Origin: Alphaproteobacteria bacterium
GTDB taxonomy: Bacteria > Pseudomonadota > Alphaproteobacteria > Rhodobacterales > Rhodobacteraceae
Length of the DNA stretch: 43,427 bases
Assembly: GCA_030429105.1 (NCBI GenBank)
Contig: JAUIDE010000028.1
Coordinates: 1 to 43,427, forward strand
Direction: 5' to 3'
Shown here: positions 25,914-34,783 of the stretch, in pieces
Layout of the letters: every line of letters begins with the position of its first letter
Position numbering within the stretch: the stretch's first letter is position 1
Program-made: the position numbers and the translations under genes
The notes under the pieces: generated by a model
What the model was told of the DNA's origin: nothing
What the model saw: only the letters and a program-made list of their open reading frames with translations
The model's database searches: none

Positions 25914-27527
25914 TCAGAGCTCCGCGAGCTTGCCAGCCAGAATCTCGTCCCGAAGCGCGAAGCGCTTCACCTTGCCGGAGCCCGTGAGCGGAAAACCGGT
26001 CGCCACGCGCCAGACGGAAGGCGTCTTCTGCGGCGAGAGGCGGGCGCGGCAATGGGCGCGGAGCGTCTCCGCATCTACGGCCGGCCCCGGCGCGAAGCGG
26101 ATCGCGGCGGCGACGATCTCCCCCCATTTCTCATCGGGGAGGCCGACGACCGCGACCTCGGCGACGGCGGGGTGTTCGAGGAGCGCGTTCTCGATCTCCA
26201 CGGGGAAAAGGTTCTCCCCGCCGCGGATGATCATCTCCTTCACCCGGCCTGTGACGCGGACATAACCGCGGCGGTCCATCGCGCCCAGATCGCCGGTATG
26301 GAGCCATCCCTCCGCGTCGATCGTCTTCGCCGTCGCCGCCTCGTCGCCGTCATAGCCGAGCATGCGGCAATAGCCGTGGATGCAGATCTCCCCCTGCTCG
26401 TCGATGGCGGCGACCGAATTGTCCTCCATCCGGCGGATGGAGATGGCCGTCTGCGGCAGGGGCTGGCCGACGCTGGAGGTCACGTCCTCCAGGCTGTCTT
26501 CCGGCCAGTGCTGGGTGACGACGGGTGATGTCTCTGTCTGGCCATAGACCGTCATCACCCCGCAGCCGAAGCCGGCCTTCGCCCGGCGCACAAGCTCGGG
26601 CGCGACCATAGAGCCGCCGGAGACGATCATGCGGAGGGAGGATACGTCCCGCGGGCGCTGCGCCTGCGCCTCGAGCATGGCGAAGATCATGGTCGGCACG
26701 CCGCCCAGAAGCTCGATCCGGTCCGCCTCCACCCGATCGAGGATCGCGTTCGGATCGAAGGCGCGGAACATCACGATCCGTCCGAAGGTCTGCAACGCGC
26801 CGAGCGCGGTCATCCCGCAGCCCGCGGTGTGAAACATCGGCATGAAGCAGGACCATGCCGCCCCCTCCCGCACCCCGGCGCGGCCCGCATAGAACCGCGC
26901 GTTGGTGACGAGACCGCGATGGTGGAGCCGCGCGCCCTTCGGGACGCCGGTGGTGCCAGAGGTGAACTGGAGCTGCGCTTCGTCCTCCGGCCTCGCCTCG
27001 TGGAAGCCCGGCGCCCGGGGGCCGCGGACGTGGAGCTGGGCCTCGTCCTCCATGTCCGTGATCTCGCGCAGGGCGGGGAGGCCGGAAGCCGCCTCCGCCC
27101 CGATCCGGGCCATCGGGTTGCCACGGAATTCCGCGACGAGGAAGAGCGCGGCGGCGCCGGATTTCTCCAGCACATAGCGCAATTCCTGCACCTGGTAGGA
27201 GGGATTGGCGGTGACGAGCGTGATCCCCGCCAGCGCGCAGGCGTATTCAACCAGCAGCCATTCGGGCGAATTCGGGGACCAGACGACGATCCGCTCCCCC
27301 GGCGCGAAGCGGCTCGAAAGCGCGAGCGCAAGGCGCTCCGCATCCACCAGCAGCGCGCCATAGGTCCAGCTCCGGCCCGGCCGGCCGTCCATCCCGATCT
27401 CCAGCAGCGCGGGCGCGTCCGGCCTTTCGGCGGCGGCGGCGCGGAGGAGGGCGCCGACGGTGGCGTCGAGCACGTCCATGTCGCCTTGCGCAGGGCAAAG
27501 CGCCTCCTTCAGGTCGAGCGGATACAT
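25914..27527 (-). CDS. Fatty-acid/acyl-CoA ligase (AMP-forming)
   Basis: A 537-residue ANL-superfamily ligase with canonical motifs: QFTSGTTGVPKGARL near residue 187, MTVYGQTETSPVV near 326 (A5), the EGWLHTGDLGAMDRRGYV and TGRVKEMIIRGGENLFPVE A7-A8 region near 408-440, and the C-terminal LTGSGKVKRFALRD with the catalytic Lys. It matches medium-chain or fatty acyl-CoA synthetases. AGGGAGG lies before the start. It is a different lineage from the ANL enzyme at 6360 (which has RYTSGSTGRPKG). It is transcribed toward the acetyltransferase gene and away from the SRAP gene. Confidence 0.9.
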   Translation of the reverse strand: MYPLDLKEALCPAQGDMDVLDATVGALLRAAAAERPDAPALLEIGMDGRPGRSWTYGALLVDAERLALALSSRFAPGERIVVWSPNSPEWLLVEYACALAGITLVTANPSYQVQELRYVLEKSGAAALFLVAEFRGNPMARIGAEAASGLPALREITDMEDEAQLHVRGPRAPGFHEARPEDEAQLQFTSGTTGVPKGARLHHRGLVTNARFYAGRAGVREGAAWSCFMPMFHTAGCGMTALGALQTFGRIVMFRAFDPNAILDRVEADRIELLGGVPTMIFAMLEAQAQRPRDVSSLRMIVSGGSMVAPELVRRAKAGFGCGVMTVYGQTETSPVVTQHWPEDSLEDVTSSVGQPLPQTAISIRRMEDNSVAAIDEQGEICIHGYCRMLGYDGDEAATAKTIDAEGWLHTGDLGAMDRRGYVRVTGRVKEMIIRGGENLFPVEIENALLEHPAVAEVAVVGLPDEKWGEIVAAAIRFAPGPAVDAETLRAHCRARLSPQKTPSVWRVATGFPLTGSGKVKRFALRDEILAGKLAEL

Positions 27528-27599
27528 GCGGGCCTCCCTGTATCGGGCCGTCTCCGCGACCCCAGGCGAACATGGCGGCGCGCAGCGGCGCGGGCAAGA

Positions 27600-28274
27600 T
27601 CAGACGAGGCGGGCGGCGGGTTCGGTCAGCGCCGGGCCGTCGGCCTTCGCGCGGTTCACCTCCGGGCCGACCTCGTGGAAAGCCCAGAAGTCTTCCGCCG
27701 GGGGGCTCATGAGCCGCGCCGCGCCCTTCCCCGCCTCACCGAGCCAGAGCGCCCGGTCCTCCGGCGCGACGACGAGCGGCAGGCGGTGATGGATCGCCGA
27801 AAGCGCCTCGTTCGCCGCGGTGGTCACGATGGCGACGGTGGTGAGGCGGAGCCCCTCCGGCCCCGCCCACTCCCGCCATACGCCGGCGAAAGCGACATGG
27901 TCGGCCGCTGCCGGGTGGAGCCAGAACGGCGTCTTCGCCTTCCCCTCCGTCCGCCATTCGTAGAAGCCCGAGGCGGGGATCAGGCACCGCGTCTCCCGCG
28001 CCGCCTCCGCGAAGGCGGGCTTCTCCGCGATGGTCTCGGAGCGGGCGTTGATCAGCAGCGGGCCATCGTTCGGCGCCTTGTACCAGCGCGGGATGAAGCC
28101 CCAGCGCATCCGCGCCATCCGCCGGGCGCCATCCTCGGAGACGACCGCCTCCACCTCCTGTGTCGGGCAGATGTTCCAGCGCGGCCCACGCGCCATGAGC
28201 GACGGGTCCGGCGCCGCGTCGAAGAGCCGGGCGACCGCGTAATGCGGGAGGGTGAGGGCGAAGCGTCCGCACAT
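27600..28274 (-). CDS. SOS response-associated peptidase (SRAP/YedK/HMCES)
   Basis: A 224-residue SRAP protein that shields abasic sites in single-stranded DNA by a thiazolidine crosslink through Cys2. Cys2 is present (MCGRFALTLP), and the other active-site residues line up: Asn76 in LLINARSET, Glu106 in SGFYEWR, and His162/163 in AIHHRLPLV. The start is fixed by the need for Cys2. Only about 27 bases separate it from the upstream 5'-nucleotidase terminator, and those directly before the ATG are pyrimidine-rich (CCTCCCCCC) with no Shine-Dalgarno, so the mRNA may be leaderless or weakly translated. No LexA-type box is evident. Confidence 0.93.
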   Translation of the reverse strand: MCGRFALTLPHYAVARLFDAAPDPSLMARGPRWNICPTQEVEAVVSEDGARRMARMRWGFIPRWYKAPNDGPLLINARSETIAEKPAFAEAARETRCLIPASGFYEWRTEGKAKTPFWLHPAAADHVAFAGVWREWAGPEGLRLTTVAIVTTAANEALSAIHHRLPLVVAPEDRALWLGEAGKGAARLMSPPAEDFWAFHEVGPEVNRAKADGPALTEPAARLV

Positions 28275-28301
28275 GGGGGGGAGGCTAGCGGCGCGGTTTG
28301 C

Positions 28302-28333
28302 AAAGAAAAAGGGCGCGCCTCGCCGGCGCGCCC
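28302..28333 (-). terminator. Rho-independent terminator of the 5'-nucleotidase gene
   Basis: On the minus strand GGGCGCGCC (28333-28325) pairs with GGCGCGCCC (28319-28311), a perfect 9-bp stem with a 5-base loop, followed by TTTTTCTTT. It starts 20 bases past the 5'-nucleotidase stop and ends about 27 bases before the SRAP start, so SRAP is transcribed separately. Confidence 0.88.
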
Positions 28334-28352
28334 TCCTGTCAGGCCCGAGCTG

Positions 28353-30176
28353 TCACTTCGGCAGCATTAGCTCCTGCCCGACGGCGAGGATCGCGCCCTC
28401 GGAAAGCCCGTTCGCCTCCATGATCTTCGTGTAGAGCGTCGGGTCCCCGAGCTTGGCGCGGGCGATGGCCCAGAGCGTGTCGCCCTTCTGAACGACATAG
28501 CTCATCGCAGCCTCCGCCGCCGGCGCGGCTACGGGAGCCGCCGCCGTCGCGGCGCCGCCCGTCAGGCTCGCGCCGATCACGACATTGCCGCGGAGCGCGG
28601 GCGTGTAGGGCGAGTTGGCGGCGAGATAGGCCGCCACCGCCTCCTCTAGATTCGGGCCGTAATCGTAGGGGTCGATGGCCGCGTCGCGGAAGCTGGCGTA
28701 GCCGTCCCCGCCCTGGCGCATATAGTTGTTCGTGACGACGCCGTAGATCGCCTCCGGGTCGATCGGCGCCCAGGCGCCCCCCGCCATGACCTCGACGCCG
28801 GTGATCCGGGCGCCAGGCTCGGCCGCCGGATCGAAGGAATAGCGCAGCCCGGCAGGCTGCGGGAAGCGACCCGCCCCTTCCTCGACCTTGCTGACGCCGT
28901 TCTCCAGCGCCGCCACGATGTCCGCGCCTTTCAGCTTCATCGTCGCGATGGTGTTCTGGAACGGAAGCACCGTCAGCACCTCGCCCATCGTCACCGGCCC
29001 GGCGTCGATGGAGGCGCGGAGGCCGCCGCCGTTCTGGATCGCGATGGTCACGCCCTGAGCGGCGGTCTTGTCCAGCATCGCCTCGGCGACGAGGACGCCC
29101 ATCTCGCATTCCTTCGCGCGGCAGCTCGAACGGTCCCCGTCGATGGGCGCGGCCGTCTCGGCCACCACCTTGTTCTTCAGCGCCTCGATCGGCCCGCCGA
29201 GCTCCGCCACCCGCGCGGCGATGACCGGGTCGGGCGCGACGGAGGCGTCGAGCAGCTTCGTGTCGCCCTCGGCGAAGATCACGTTGCCGCGGTCGTCGAA
29301 CTCCACCGTAAGTTCGCCGACATACTTTGAATAGGCGTAGGCCTGAACCACCGGCACCAGCGCGCCGAACGGGCCGCTGACCCAGGTCGGATAGGCGCCT
29401 TCGCGCGCCGGGTCGGAGGCGGAGAGATAGGTGTGGCTGTGCCCGCCCACGATCACGTCGATCCCCGGCACGGCGGCGGCGATCTCCAGGTCGCGCTTGT
29501 AGCCGACATGGGTCAGCGCGATGATCTTGTCCACGCCCTTGGCTTCGAGAATGGCGACCTCGCCGGTCAGATAGTCGATCTCGTCGCGGAACTTCACGTT
29601 CGGGCCGGGGGAGGAAGTCTCGTCCGTGTCGGTGGCGAGGACGGAGATGATCCCGATCTGCTCCCCGCCCACGTTCACCACGACATGCCCCGGCAGCCGG
29701 CCGGCGAGGAGCGGCTCCGCGCTCACGTCGGTGTTGCCGGAGATGACGGGGAATCCGGCGCCCTTGATGAAGTCGGAGAGCACCTGAGGCCCGTCGTCGA
29801 ATTCATGGTTCCCGACGGCCATAGCGTCGAACCCCATTTCGTTCATGAATTCGAGCGCGGCGGCTCCCTTGTAGGTCGAATAGAAGAGCGAGCCCTGAAA
29901 CTGGTCCCCCGCGTCCAGCGTCAGCACGTTCTGGCCTTCGAGCGCGGCGCGGCGCTGGTCGAGATAGGCCTTCACGCGGGCGACGCCGCCGAAGCATTTC
30001 CCCTCCGCCGAATCCTCGGCGGAGCAGGCGCCGTCGAAGCGGGAAATCTCTTCGATCCGGCTGTGGAGGTCGTTGATGTGGAGGATGGTGAGCCGATATT
30101 CGGCGGCTGCGGAGCCCGCCGTCGCGGCGAACGCGGCCGAGCCGAGCAGGGCGGTGAGGAAGCGGCGGGGGGTCAT
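28353..30176 (-). CDS. Periplasmic 5'-nucleotidase/phosphoesterase with C-terminal LysM domain
   Basis: A 607-residue UshA-type enzyme starting at the ATG at 30176. Residues 1-25 are a signal peptide (FAATAGSAAA before EYR). The metallophosphoesterase domain has ILHINDLHSRIEE, LTLDAGDQFQGSLFYS, AVGNHEFDDGPQ and VIVGGHSHTYL, supplying the two-metal site. A 5'-nucleotidase C-terminal domain follows (AIQNGGGLRASIDAGP). After an Ala/Pro linker, residues 558-607 form a LysM domain (SYVVQKGDTLWAIARAKLGD), which should tether the enzyme to peptidoglycan. It releases nucleosides and phosphate from nucleotides in the periplasm. A possible Pho-box-like repeat lies upstream and a strong terminator downstream. 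Confidence 0.92.
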   Translation of the reverse strand: MTPRRFLTALLGSAAFAATAGSAAAEYRLTILHINDLHSRIEEISRFDGACSAEDSAEGKCFGGVARVKAYLDQRRAALEGQNVLTLDAGDQFQGSLFYSTYKGAAALEFMNEMGFDAMAVGNHEFDDGPQVLSDFIKGAGFPVISGNTDVSAEPLLAGRLPGHVVVNVGGEQIGIISVLATDTDETSSPGPNVKFRDEIDYLTGEVAILEAKGVDKIIALTHVGYKRDLEIAAAVPGIDVIVGGHSHTYLSASDPAREGAYPTWVSGPFGALVPVVQAYAYSKYVGELTVEFDDRGNVIFAEGDTKLLDASVAPDPVIAARVAELGGPIEALKNKVVAETAAPIDGDRSSCRAKECEMGVLVAEAMLDKTAAQGVTIAIQNGGGLRASIDAGPVTMGEVLTVLPFQNTIATMKLKGADIVAALENGVSKVEEGAGRFPQPAGLRYSFDPAAEPGARITGVEVMAGGAWAPIDPEAIYGVVTNNYMRQGGDGYASFRDAAIDPYDYGPNLEEAVAAYLAANSPYTPALRGNVVIGASLTGGAATAAAPVAAPAAEAAMSYVVQKGDTLWAIARAKLGDPTLYTKIMEANGLSEGAILAVGQELMLPK

Positions 30177-30214
30177 GGAGGCCTCCGTTGTTGTGCGCTG
30201 CGAAAGGTCGGGCT

Positions 30215-30232
30215 TTGTCACGGAAACGTCAA
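30215..30232 (+). promoter_or_regulatory. Possible Pho-box-like direct repeat upstream of the 5'-nucleotidase gene
   Basis: TTGTCAC and ACGTCAA, four bases apart, give GTCA repeated at an 11-base period, like the two half-sites of a PhoB box (CTGTCAT-N4-CTGTCAT). It lies 39-56 bases before the ATG and overlaps the end of the aminotransferase gene. On the minus strand the same bases contain TTGACG, a possible -35. The match is partial. Confidence 0.3.
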
Positions 30233-31446
30233 GAAGTCCGGCGGCGGTTCCCGCCGATCTCCGGCGTCCCGAATTCGGCGTGGCAGATGTCCGCAAGCCG
30301 CCCGATCCCCTCCCGGATCGTCTCGGGGCCCGGATTGGCGAAGCAGATGCGGATCCACCGGCCCGCATCCCCTCCCTTCGACCATTCGCGCCCCGGATTG
30401 ACGGCGACGCCCTTCTCCGCGGCGACCTCAGCCAGCCGGGTGGAATCCACCCCTTCAGGCAGCTTCACCCAGAGGAAGATGCCGCCCGGCGGGCGGGAGA
30501 ATTCGACGGAGGCGCCGAAATGCTCATCCAGCGCGGCGATGAGCGCGTCGAGCTTGGCCTCGAGCGCGCGGTTAAGCTTCGCGACATGCGTGTCGAAATG
30601 CGCGGCGCAGAACTCCGCCAGCACCATCTGTTCGAGCGCGCCTGAGCCGGCGTCATGCTTGGCCGAAAGAATGCGGGAGAGGATCGCCCAGGGCGCGACG
30701 ATATAGCCGACACGGAGCGCCGGGGCGATGGACTTGGAGAAGGAGCCGACATGGACCGTCCGCTCCGGCGCCAGCGCGGCGAGCGCGGGCGGGCGTTCGC
30801 CGGACCAGATCAGGTCCGAATAGCATTCGTCCTCGAAGATCGGCAGCCCGTGCTCGCGGCAGAGCGCGACGATCCGCTCGCGCCGATCGAGCGGCATGAT
30901 CGTCCCCGTCGGGTTGTGGACGGTCGGGATGATGTAGAGGAATTTCGGGCGCACCCCGTCCGCCTTCAGCCGCGCCAGCGCGGCGGCGAAGGCGTCCACG
31001 TCCATGCCCTGCTCGTCCACCGGGATCGTGACCATCCGCGCCCCGGCGCGCTGGAGCCGGGGGAAGATGCCGCCGTAATTCGATTCCTCGACGATCACCG
31101 TGTCCCCCGGCGTCAGCATCGCCGCGTTCACGAGGTCGAGCCCCTGGAGGGAGCCGGAGGTGAGGAGGATCTCGTCCGGGTCAGCGCTCATCCCCGCCGC
31201 GCGCTTCAGCTTCGCGGCGAGGAACTCCCGCAGTGGGCGATAGCCGAGCGGACCGGATTGCAGGAAGTATGTCCCGAGCGTCCTCCCCTCCCGGCCCAGC
31301 ACCGCGTCCGCCGCGGCGCGCAGCGCCTCTACCGGCACGGAAGCCTCGTCATTATGCCCGCCGACGAAGTTGAAGGGCGGGAAGCCATTCCAGCGCGGGC
31401 TCTCGGCCAGTTCTGGCCGGGCGAAGGCGGCGATATCGAAGTTCAT
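30229..31446 (-). CDS. PLP-dependent aminotransferase, fold type I (2-aminoadipate-transaminase-like)
   Basis: A 405-residue class I/II aminotransferase, of the group related to the catalytic part of MocR proteins but without an HTH. Seen: the [15 protein letters not shown]-terminus, [16 protein letters not shown] near residue 67, [14 protein letters not shown] near 94, the [18 protein letters not shown] segment near 173, and the PLP lysine in [18 protein letters not shown] near 234. [13 protein letters not shown] and a late Arg in [11 protein letters not shown] complete the fold. It transfers an amino group between an amino acid and a 2-oxo acid; the substrate is unknown. Its start overlaps the rnhA stop (ATGA), the last gene of a coupled operon. 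Confidence 0.9.
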   Translation of the reverse strand: MNFDIAAFARPELAESPRWNGFPPFNFVGGHNDEASVPVEALRAAADAVLGREGRTLGTYFLQSGPLGYRPLREFLAAKLKRAAGMSADPDEILLTSGSLQGLDLVNAAMLTPGDTVIVEESNYGGIFPRLQRAGARMVTIPVDEQGMDVDAFAAALARLKADGVRPKFLYIIPTVHNPTGTIMPLDRRERIVALCREHGLPIFEDECYSDLIWSGERPPALAALAPERTVHVGSFSKSIAPALRVGYIVAPWAILSRILSAKHDAGSGALEQMVLAEFCAAHFDTHVAKLNRALEAKLDALIAALDEHFGASVEFSRPPGGIFLWVKLPEGVDSTRLAEVAAEKGVAVNPGREWSKGGDAGRWIRICFANPGPETIREGIGRLADICHAEFGTPEIGGNRRRTS

Positions 31447-31916
31447 GGCGCGTCTCCCTTTTTTTTCGGCTTGTAGGGCTCCATGCCCGCGCGCGCGAGG
31501 CTGTCGGCCCGTTCGTTCTCCTCATGCCCGGCATGGCCCTTGACCCATTTCCAGGTCACGGAATGCCGGGCCTGCGCCGCGTCGAGCGCGCGCCAGAGGT
31601 CCTCGTTCTTCACCGGCTTCTTGTCGGCCGTCTTCCAGCCGTTCCGCTTCCAGCCGTGGATCCATTGCGTGACGCCGCCCTTCACATAGTTGGAATCGGT
31701 GACGACCGTGATCGCGGTCGGCTTGCCGAGCGCGTTCAGAGCCTCGATGGCGGCCATTAGCTCCATGCGGTTATTGGTCGTGTGCGCCTCCCCGCCCTTC
31801 AACTCGCGCTCCCGCACCACCGCGCCGTCCTTCCGCGCGACGAGGAGCGCGCCCCAGCCGCCGGGGCCGGGATTGCCGGAGCAGGCGCCGTCCGTATAGG
31901 CGATGAATTCAGCCAT
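31443..31916 (-). CDS. rnhA: Ribonuclease HI
   Basis: A 157-residue RNase HI, which cuts RNA in RNA-DNA hybrids. The four metal-binding acids are in place: Asp9 ([16 protein letters not shown]), Glu52 ([13 protein letters not shown]), Asp74 ([11 protein letters not shown]) and Asp138 ([10 protein letters not shown]), with His128 in KGHAGHEEN. The basic handle [20 protein letters not shown] is present. It overlaps the methyltransferase gene by 8 bases at its start and the aminotransferase start by 4 at its end. Its C-terminal tail is short and basic ([12 protein letters not shown]). Grouping with ispH is common in alphaproteobacteria. Confidence 0.96.
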   Translation of the reverse strand: MAEFIAYTDGACSGNPGPGGWGALLVARKDGAVVRERELKGGEAHTTNNRMELMAAIEALNALGKPTAITVVTDSNYVKGGVTQWIHGWKRNGWKTADKKPVKNEDLWRALDAAQARHSVTWKWVKGHAGHEENERADSLARAGMEPYKPKKKGDAP

Positions 31917-32508
31917 CGGGCTTCCGGCAGAAGATGTGCATCACCTCCTCAGGCACGCCGTCATAGCCGCCGCCCCGCTTCTCCCGCACGTCGATGTCGC
32001 GGAAGCCGGCCTCCTTGAGCAGGCGCTCGATCTCCTCCCGCCCGAAATAGGAATAGAAGCGGCCGAGCGAATCCCGCGCCTCGCCCTCCCCCTTCTTCAG
32101 GCCGAGATAGAGCAGCCCGCCGGGGCGGAGCGCGCGGGCGATGCGGTCGAGATTTCCGGCCATCGCGGCGCGGGGCGCATGGAGGAGGCAGAAGGAGGCC
32201 CAGATCCCGGCATAGCGCGCCACCGCGTCGAACCCTTCGAAGCGCATCACCTTCACGTTTATGCCCGTCAGTTTCGACGCCTCGGCGGCGAGGCCGGCGG
32301 AGCCGTCGAAGGCCTCGACCTTCCGGCCAGCATCCAGCATCCGCTTCGCCGCCCAGCCGCCGCCGCAGCCATAGTCGAGGAGCCGCCCCTCCGGCGCCAT
32401 CGAGAGGAACTTCTCCAGCCAGGCGTATTCGCCCTTGGGCGCCGACCAGCCGGCATAGGCCGCGCCCTCCCGGTCATAGAAGGCGAGCGTCTCCTCGTCG
32501 TCGCTCAC
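31909..32508 (-). CDS. Class I SAM-dependent methyltransferase
   Basis: A 199-residue methyltransferase starting at a GTG at 32508, which overlaps the phnX stop (GTGA) and has GGCGGAG just upstream; an ATG 18 bases earlier is less likely. Motif I is [18 protein letters not shown] near residue 47, then [17 protein letters not shown] (motif II), [14 protein letters not shown] (motif IV) and [15 protein letters not shown] (motif VI). The methyl acceptor is unknown; relatives include small-molecule methyltransferases. [16 protein letters not shown] near the C-terminus is typical of class I enzymes. It lies between phnX and rnhA in a coupled operon. Confidence 0.88.
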   Translation of the reverse strand: MSDDEETLAFYDREGAAYAGWSAPKGEYAWLEKFLSMAPEGRLLDYGCGGGWAAKRMLDAGRKVEAFDGSAGLAAEASKLTGINVKVMRFEGFDAVARYAGIWASFCLLHAPRAAMAGNLDRIARALRPGGLLYLGLKKGEGEARDSLGRFYSYFGREEIERLLKEAGFRDIDVREKRGGGYDGVPEEVMHIFCRKPDG

Positions 32509-33272
32509 GTCTCCGCCTCCAGCCATGCGGGCAGGTCGGCCACCGAGTCGAGAACCGCCTCCGCCCCCGCTGCCAGGAGCGGGGCAGCCGCCCGGTCGCG
32601 GAGCGCGGCGCGCGCCTCGGGCGCCAGCGCCGCGAGCGCCTCGGCGGAGAGCCCGGCGCCGTTGCCCGAGAGCGTGACGCCAAGCGCCCGCGCCCCGGCG
32701 GCCTTCGCCGCCTCGATCCCCAGCGCGCTGTCGTCCACGACGAGGACGGCGCCGGGCTCGTCCACGCCCAAGGCGGCCATCGCGGCGAGGATCATGTCCG
32801 GCGCCGGGCGCGGCTCTTTCACCTCGTCGGCGCAGATCGCGACCTCGGGCGAGACGCCGAGCGCCGCCGCGCGGGGGATGACATGGGCCATTATCTCCCG
32901 CGCATAGCCGGTCGTCGAGCCGATCCGCAGCCCCCGCGCCCGGAGCTTGGCCAACGCTTCCGGCGCGCCCGGAACCGGAGCCGCCTCCCGCGCCGCGATC
33001 TCCGCAGCGAGGGGGGCAAAGGCCTCGTAGAGACGGGCGACGGCCTGCTCTCCGGCCTCGCCCTGCGCCGCCTCCCAGCGCGCCCGGAGCGACGCTTCGG
33101 CCAGCATCGCGCGGAGATGCGCGCGCTTCTCAAGCCCCATCGGCGCGCGCGCCTCCGCCTCCGTCGCCTCGACACCGAAGCGCGCGAAGGCCTCGACGAA
33201 GGCGAGGGCCGGGGCGCGGGAGCCGTGGTCGACGAGCGTTCCCGCCCAGTCGAAAACCACGGCGCGGATCAA
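32505..33272 (-). CDS. phnX: Phosphonoacetaldehyde hydrolase-like HAD enzyme
   Basis: A 255-residue HAD-superfamily protein. The nucleophile Asp8 is in VVFDWAGTLVDHGSRAP, and PMGLEKRAHLRAM carries Lys49, equivalent to the Schiff-base lysine of phosphonatase (PMGLLK in Bacillus). LRIGSTTGYAREIM supplies the motif II region and EPRPAPDMI the GRP-like segment. It should split phosphonoacetaldehyde into acetaldehyde and phosphate. The start is a TTG at 33272, overlapping the DUF3429 stop as TTGA, with GGGGGAGG upstream. No phnW transaminase is nearby, and the operon aminotransferase belongs to a different class from PhnW. The metal-site segment reads VVDDSALG rather than the usual VGDT type. Confidence 0.82.
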   Translation of the reverse strand: MIRAVVFDWAGTLVDHGSRAPALAFVEAFARFGVEATEAEARAPMGLEKRAHLRAMLAEASLRARWEAAQGEAGEQAVARLYEAFAPLAAEIAAREAAPVPGAPEALAKLRARGLRIGSTTGYAREIMAHVIPRAAALGVSPEVAICADEVKEPRPAPDMILAAMAALGVDEPGAVLVVDDSALGIEAAKAAGARALGVTLSGNGAGLSAEALAALAPEARAALRDRAAAPLLAAGAEAVLDSVADLPAWLEAET

Positions 33273-33727
33273 AGCGCCTCCCCCGCCCCGGAGACGGCGA
33301 GCCAGAGGCAGCCCGTCACCACCGCCGTCAGCAAGAGCCGCAGCGCAAGCCACCAACGCGGCGCGAGCCCCGCGCGCTGGAAGAGGAAATCGATGGGAAG
33401 AAGCGCCGGAAAGCCGATCAGCAGAAGGTCCGCCTGCCGCCCCGGCTCCACCACAAGCGCGAGGACCATGACGACCGCCGGCGCCACGGCGAGGCCGAGC
33501 CAGCGCCAGCCCGCATCCCCCGTCGTCTTCTTCCCCGCCACGGCGAAGCCCCAGAAGACGCCGCTCATATAGGCGAAGATCACGAGGCCATAGACCTCCG
33601 CCACCAGCAGCGCCGGCGCGAGATCGAGCTCCAGCCGCGGCTCCTGCCCCGCAAGGGCGGCGTAGAGGAAGGGCAGCAAGCCGGCCAGGCCGAGCAGCAG
33701 AGCCGGGCGGGGGATCGCAAAGCTCAT
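33269..33727 (-). CDS. DUF3429 family membrane protein
   Basis: A 152-residue, strongly hydrophobic protein with about five predicted membrane segments, including LLLGLAGLLPFLYAAL, ALLVAEVYGLVIFAYMSGVF and LGLAVAPAVVMVLALVVEP. The IFAYMSGVFWGFA and GFPALLPIDF segments fit the DUF3429 family, inner-membrane proteins of unknown function. The ATG at 33727 is preferred because upstream residues are arginine-rich and uncharacteristic. It is encoded between ispH and phnX; its stop overlaps the phnX TTG. No function is assigned. Confidence 0.75.
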   Translation of the reverse strand: MSFAIPRPALLLGLAGLLPFLYAALAGQEPRLELDLAPALLVAEVYGLVIFAYMSGVFWGFAVAGKKTTGDAGWRWLGLAVAPAVVMVLALVVEPGRQADLLLIGFPALLPIDFLFQRAGLAPRWWLALRLLLTAVVTGCLWLAVSGAGEAL

Positions 33728-33773
33728 GCGCCCCTGCCCCCGCTCCGGCCCGAGGACGGACCGGCGGGCCCCC

Positions 33774-34724
33774 TCACGCCGGCTCCCGCAGGATACGCGG
33801 CGCGCGGAACTCGACATTCTCCACGGCCGTCTCCACCAGCTCTACCGTCACGTCGTAGCGCGCGCGGAAGGCGTCGATCACCTCCTCGACCAGCACTTCC
33901 GGGGCTGAGGCGCCGGCGGTGACGCCGACCGCCTTCGCGCCCTCCAGCGCCCGCCAGTCGATATCCGCGGCGCGCGGCGCGAGCTGGGCGTAGCCGCAGC
34001 CGGCCTTCCGCCCGACCTCGACCAGCCGCTGGGAATTGGAGGAGTTCGTCGAGCCGATCACGACCAGCGCGTCGATCCGCGGGGCCATCGCCTTCACCGC
34101 GCCCTGGCGGTTCGTCGTGGCGTAGCAGATATCCTCCTTGTGGGGGCCCACAATGGCCGGGAACCGCGCCTTCAGCGCCTCCACGATCTCCGCCGTGTCG
34201 TCCACCGAGAGCGTCGTCTGCGTGATCCACGCGAGGCGCTCCGGGTCCCGCGGCGCGAGGCGCGCGACATCCTCGACCGTCTCGACGAGCAGAACCTCGC
34301 CCTCCGGCAGCTGGCCCATCGTGCCCACCGTCTCCGGGTGGCCCTCATGGCCGATCATGACCATCTGGAGCCCGTTCCGGTGATGCCGCTCCGCCTCGAT
34401 ATGCACCTTGGAGACGAGCGGGCAGGTCGCGTCCACGAAGAGCATCTCCCGCCGCCGCGCCTCTTCCGGCACGGATTTCGGGACGCCGTGGGCGGAGAAG
34501 ATCACCGGCCGGTCCGGCGGGCATTCCTCCAACTCCTCGACGAAGACGGCGCCTTTCGCGCGGAGCCCGTCCACCACGAAGCGGTTGTGGACGATCTCGT
34601 GCCGGACATAGACCGGCGCGCCCCATTTGGAGAGCGCCATCTCCACGATCTTGATCGCCCGGTCCACGCCCGCGCAGAAGCCGCGCGGCGCGGCGAGGAG
34701 GAGGGTGAGGGGCGGCTTGCTCAT
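33774..34724 (-). CDS. ispH: 4-hydroxy-3-methylbut-2-enyl diphosphate reductase
   Basis: A 316-residue IspH, the last enzyme of the MEP isoprenoid pathway, making IPP and DMAPP. The three cluster cysteines are Cys17 ([13 protein letters not shown]), Cys101 ([12 protein letters not shown]) and Cys200 ([11 protein letters not shown]). Substrate residues are visible in [24 protein letters not shown] and the TNSSNSQRL loop; the C-terminus has VTAGASAPE. It heads a minus-strand operon running through DUF3429, phnX, a methyltransferase, rnhA and an aminotransferase, most joined by stop-start overlaps. Length and all key residues fit the family. Confidence 0.97.
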   Translation of the reverse strand: MSKPPLTLLLAAPRGFCAGVDRAIKIVEMALSKWGAPVYVRHEIVHNRFVVDGLRAKGAVFVEELEECPPDRPVIFSAHGVPKSVPEEARRREMLFVDATCPLVSKVHIEAERHHRNGLQMVMIGHEGHPETVGTMGQLPEGEVLLVETVEDVARLAPRDPERLAWITQTTLSVDDTAEIVEALKARFPAIVGPHKEDICYATTNRQGAVKAMAPRIDALVVIGSTNSSNSQRLVEVGRKAGCGYAQLAPRAADIDWRALEGAKAVGVTAGASAPEVLVEEVIDAFRARYDVTVELVETAVENVEFRAPRILREPA

Positions 34725-34783
34725 GCCGAGAGGCTTAACCGAGCCCCGCCGCGATGGGAAGCGCCGGGGCCGGCGCCGGGCGC

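Noticed and set aside
25905-25920. Palindrome GCTCTGACCTCAGAGC across two convergent stops
   Set aside because: It arises because both genes end in Leu-stop codons facing each other; the loop is too small and there is no U-run, so it is not supported as a terminator.
34756-34780. GC-rich hairpin after the SDR gene (GCGCCG/CGGCGC)
   Set aside because: Only 6 bp, no clear U-run, and such pairings are expected by chance at this base composition.
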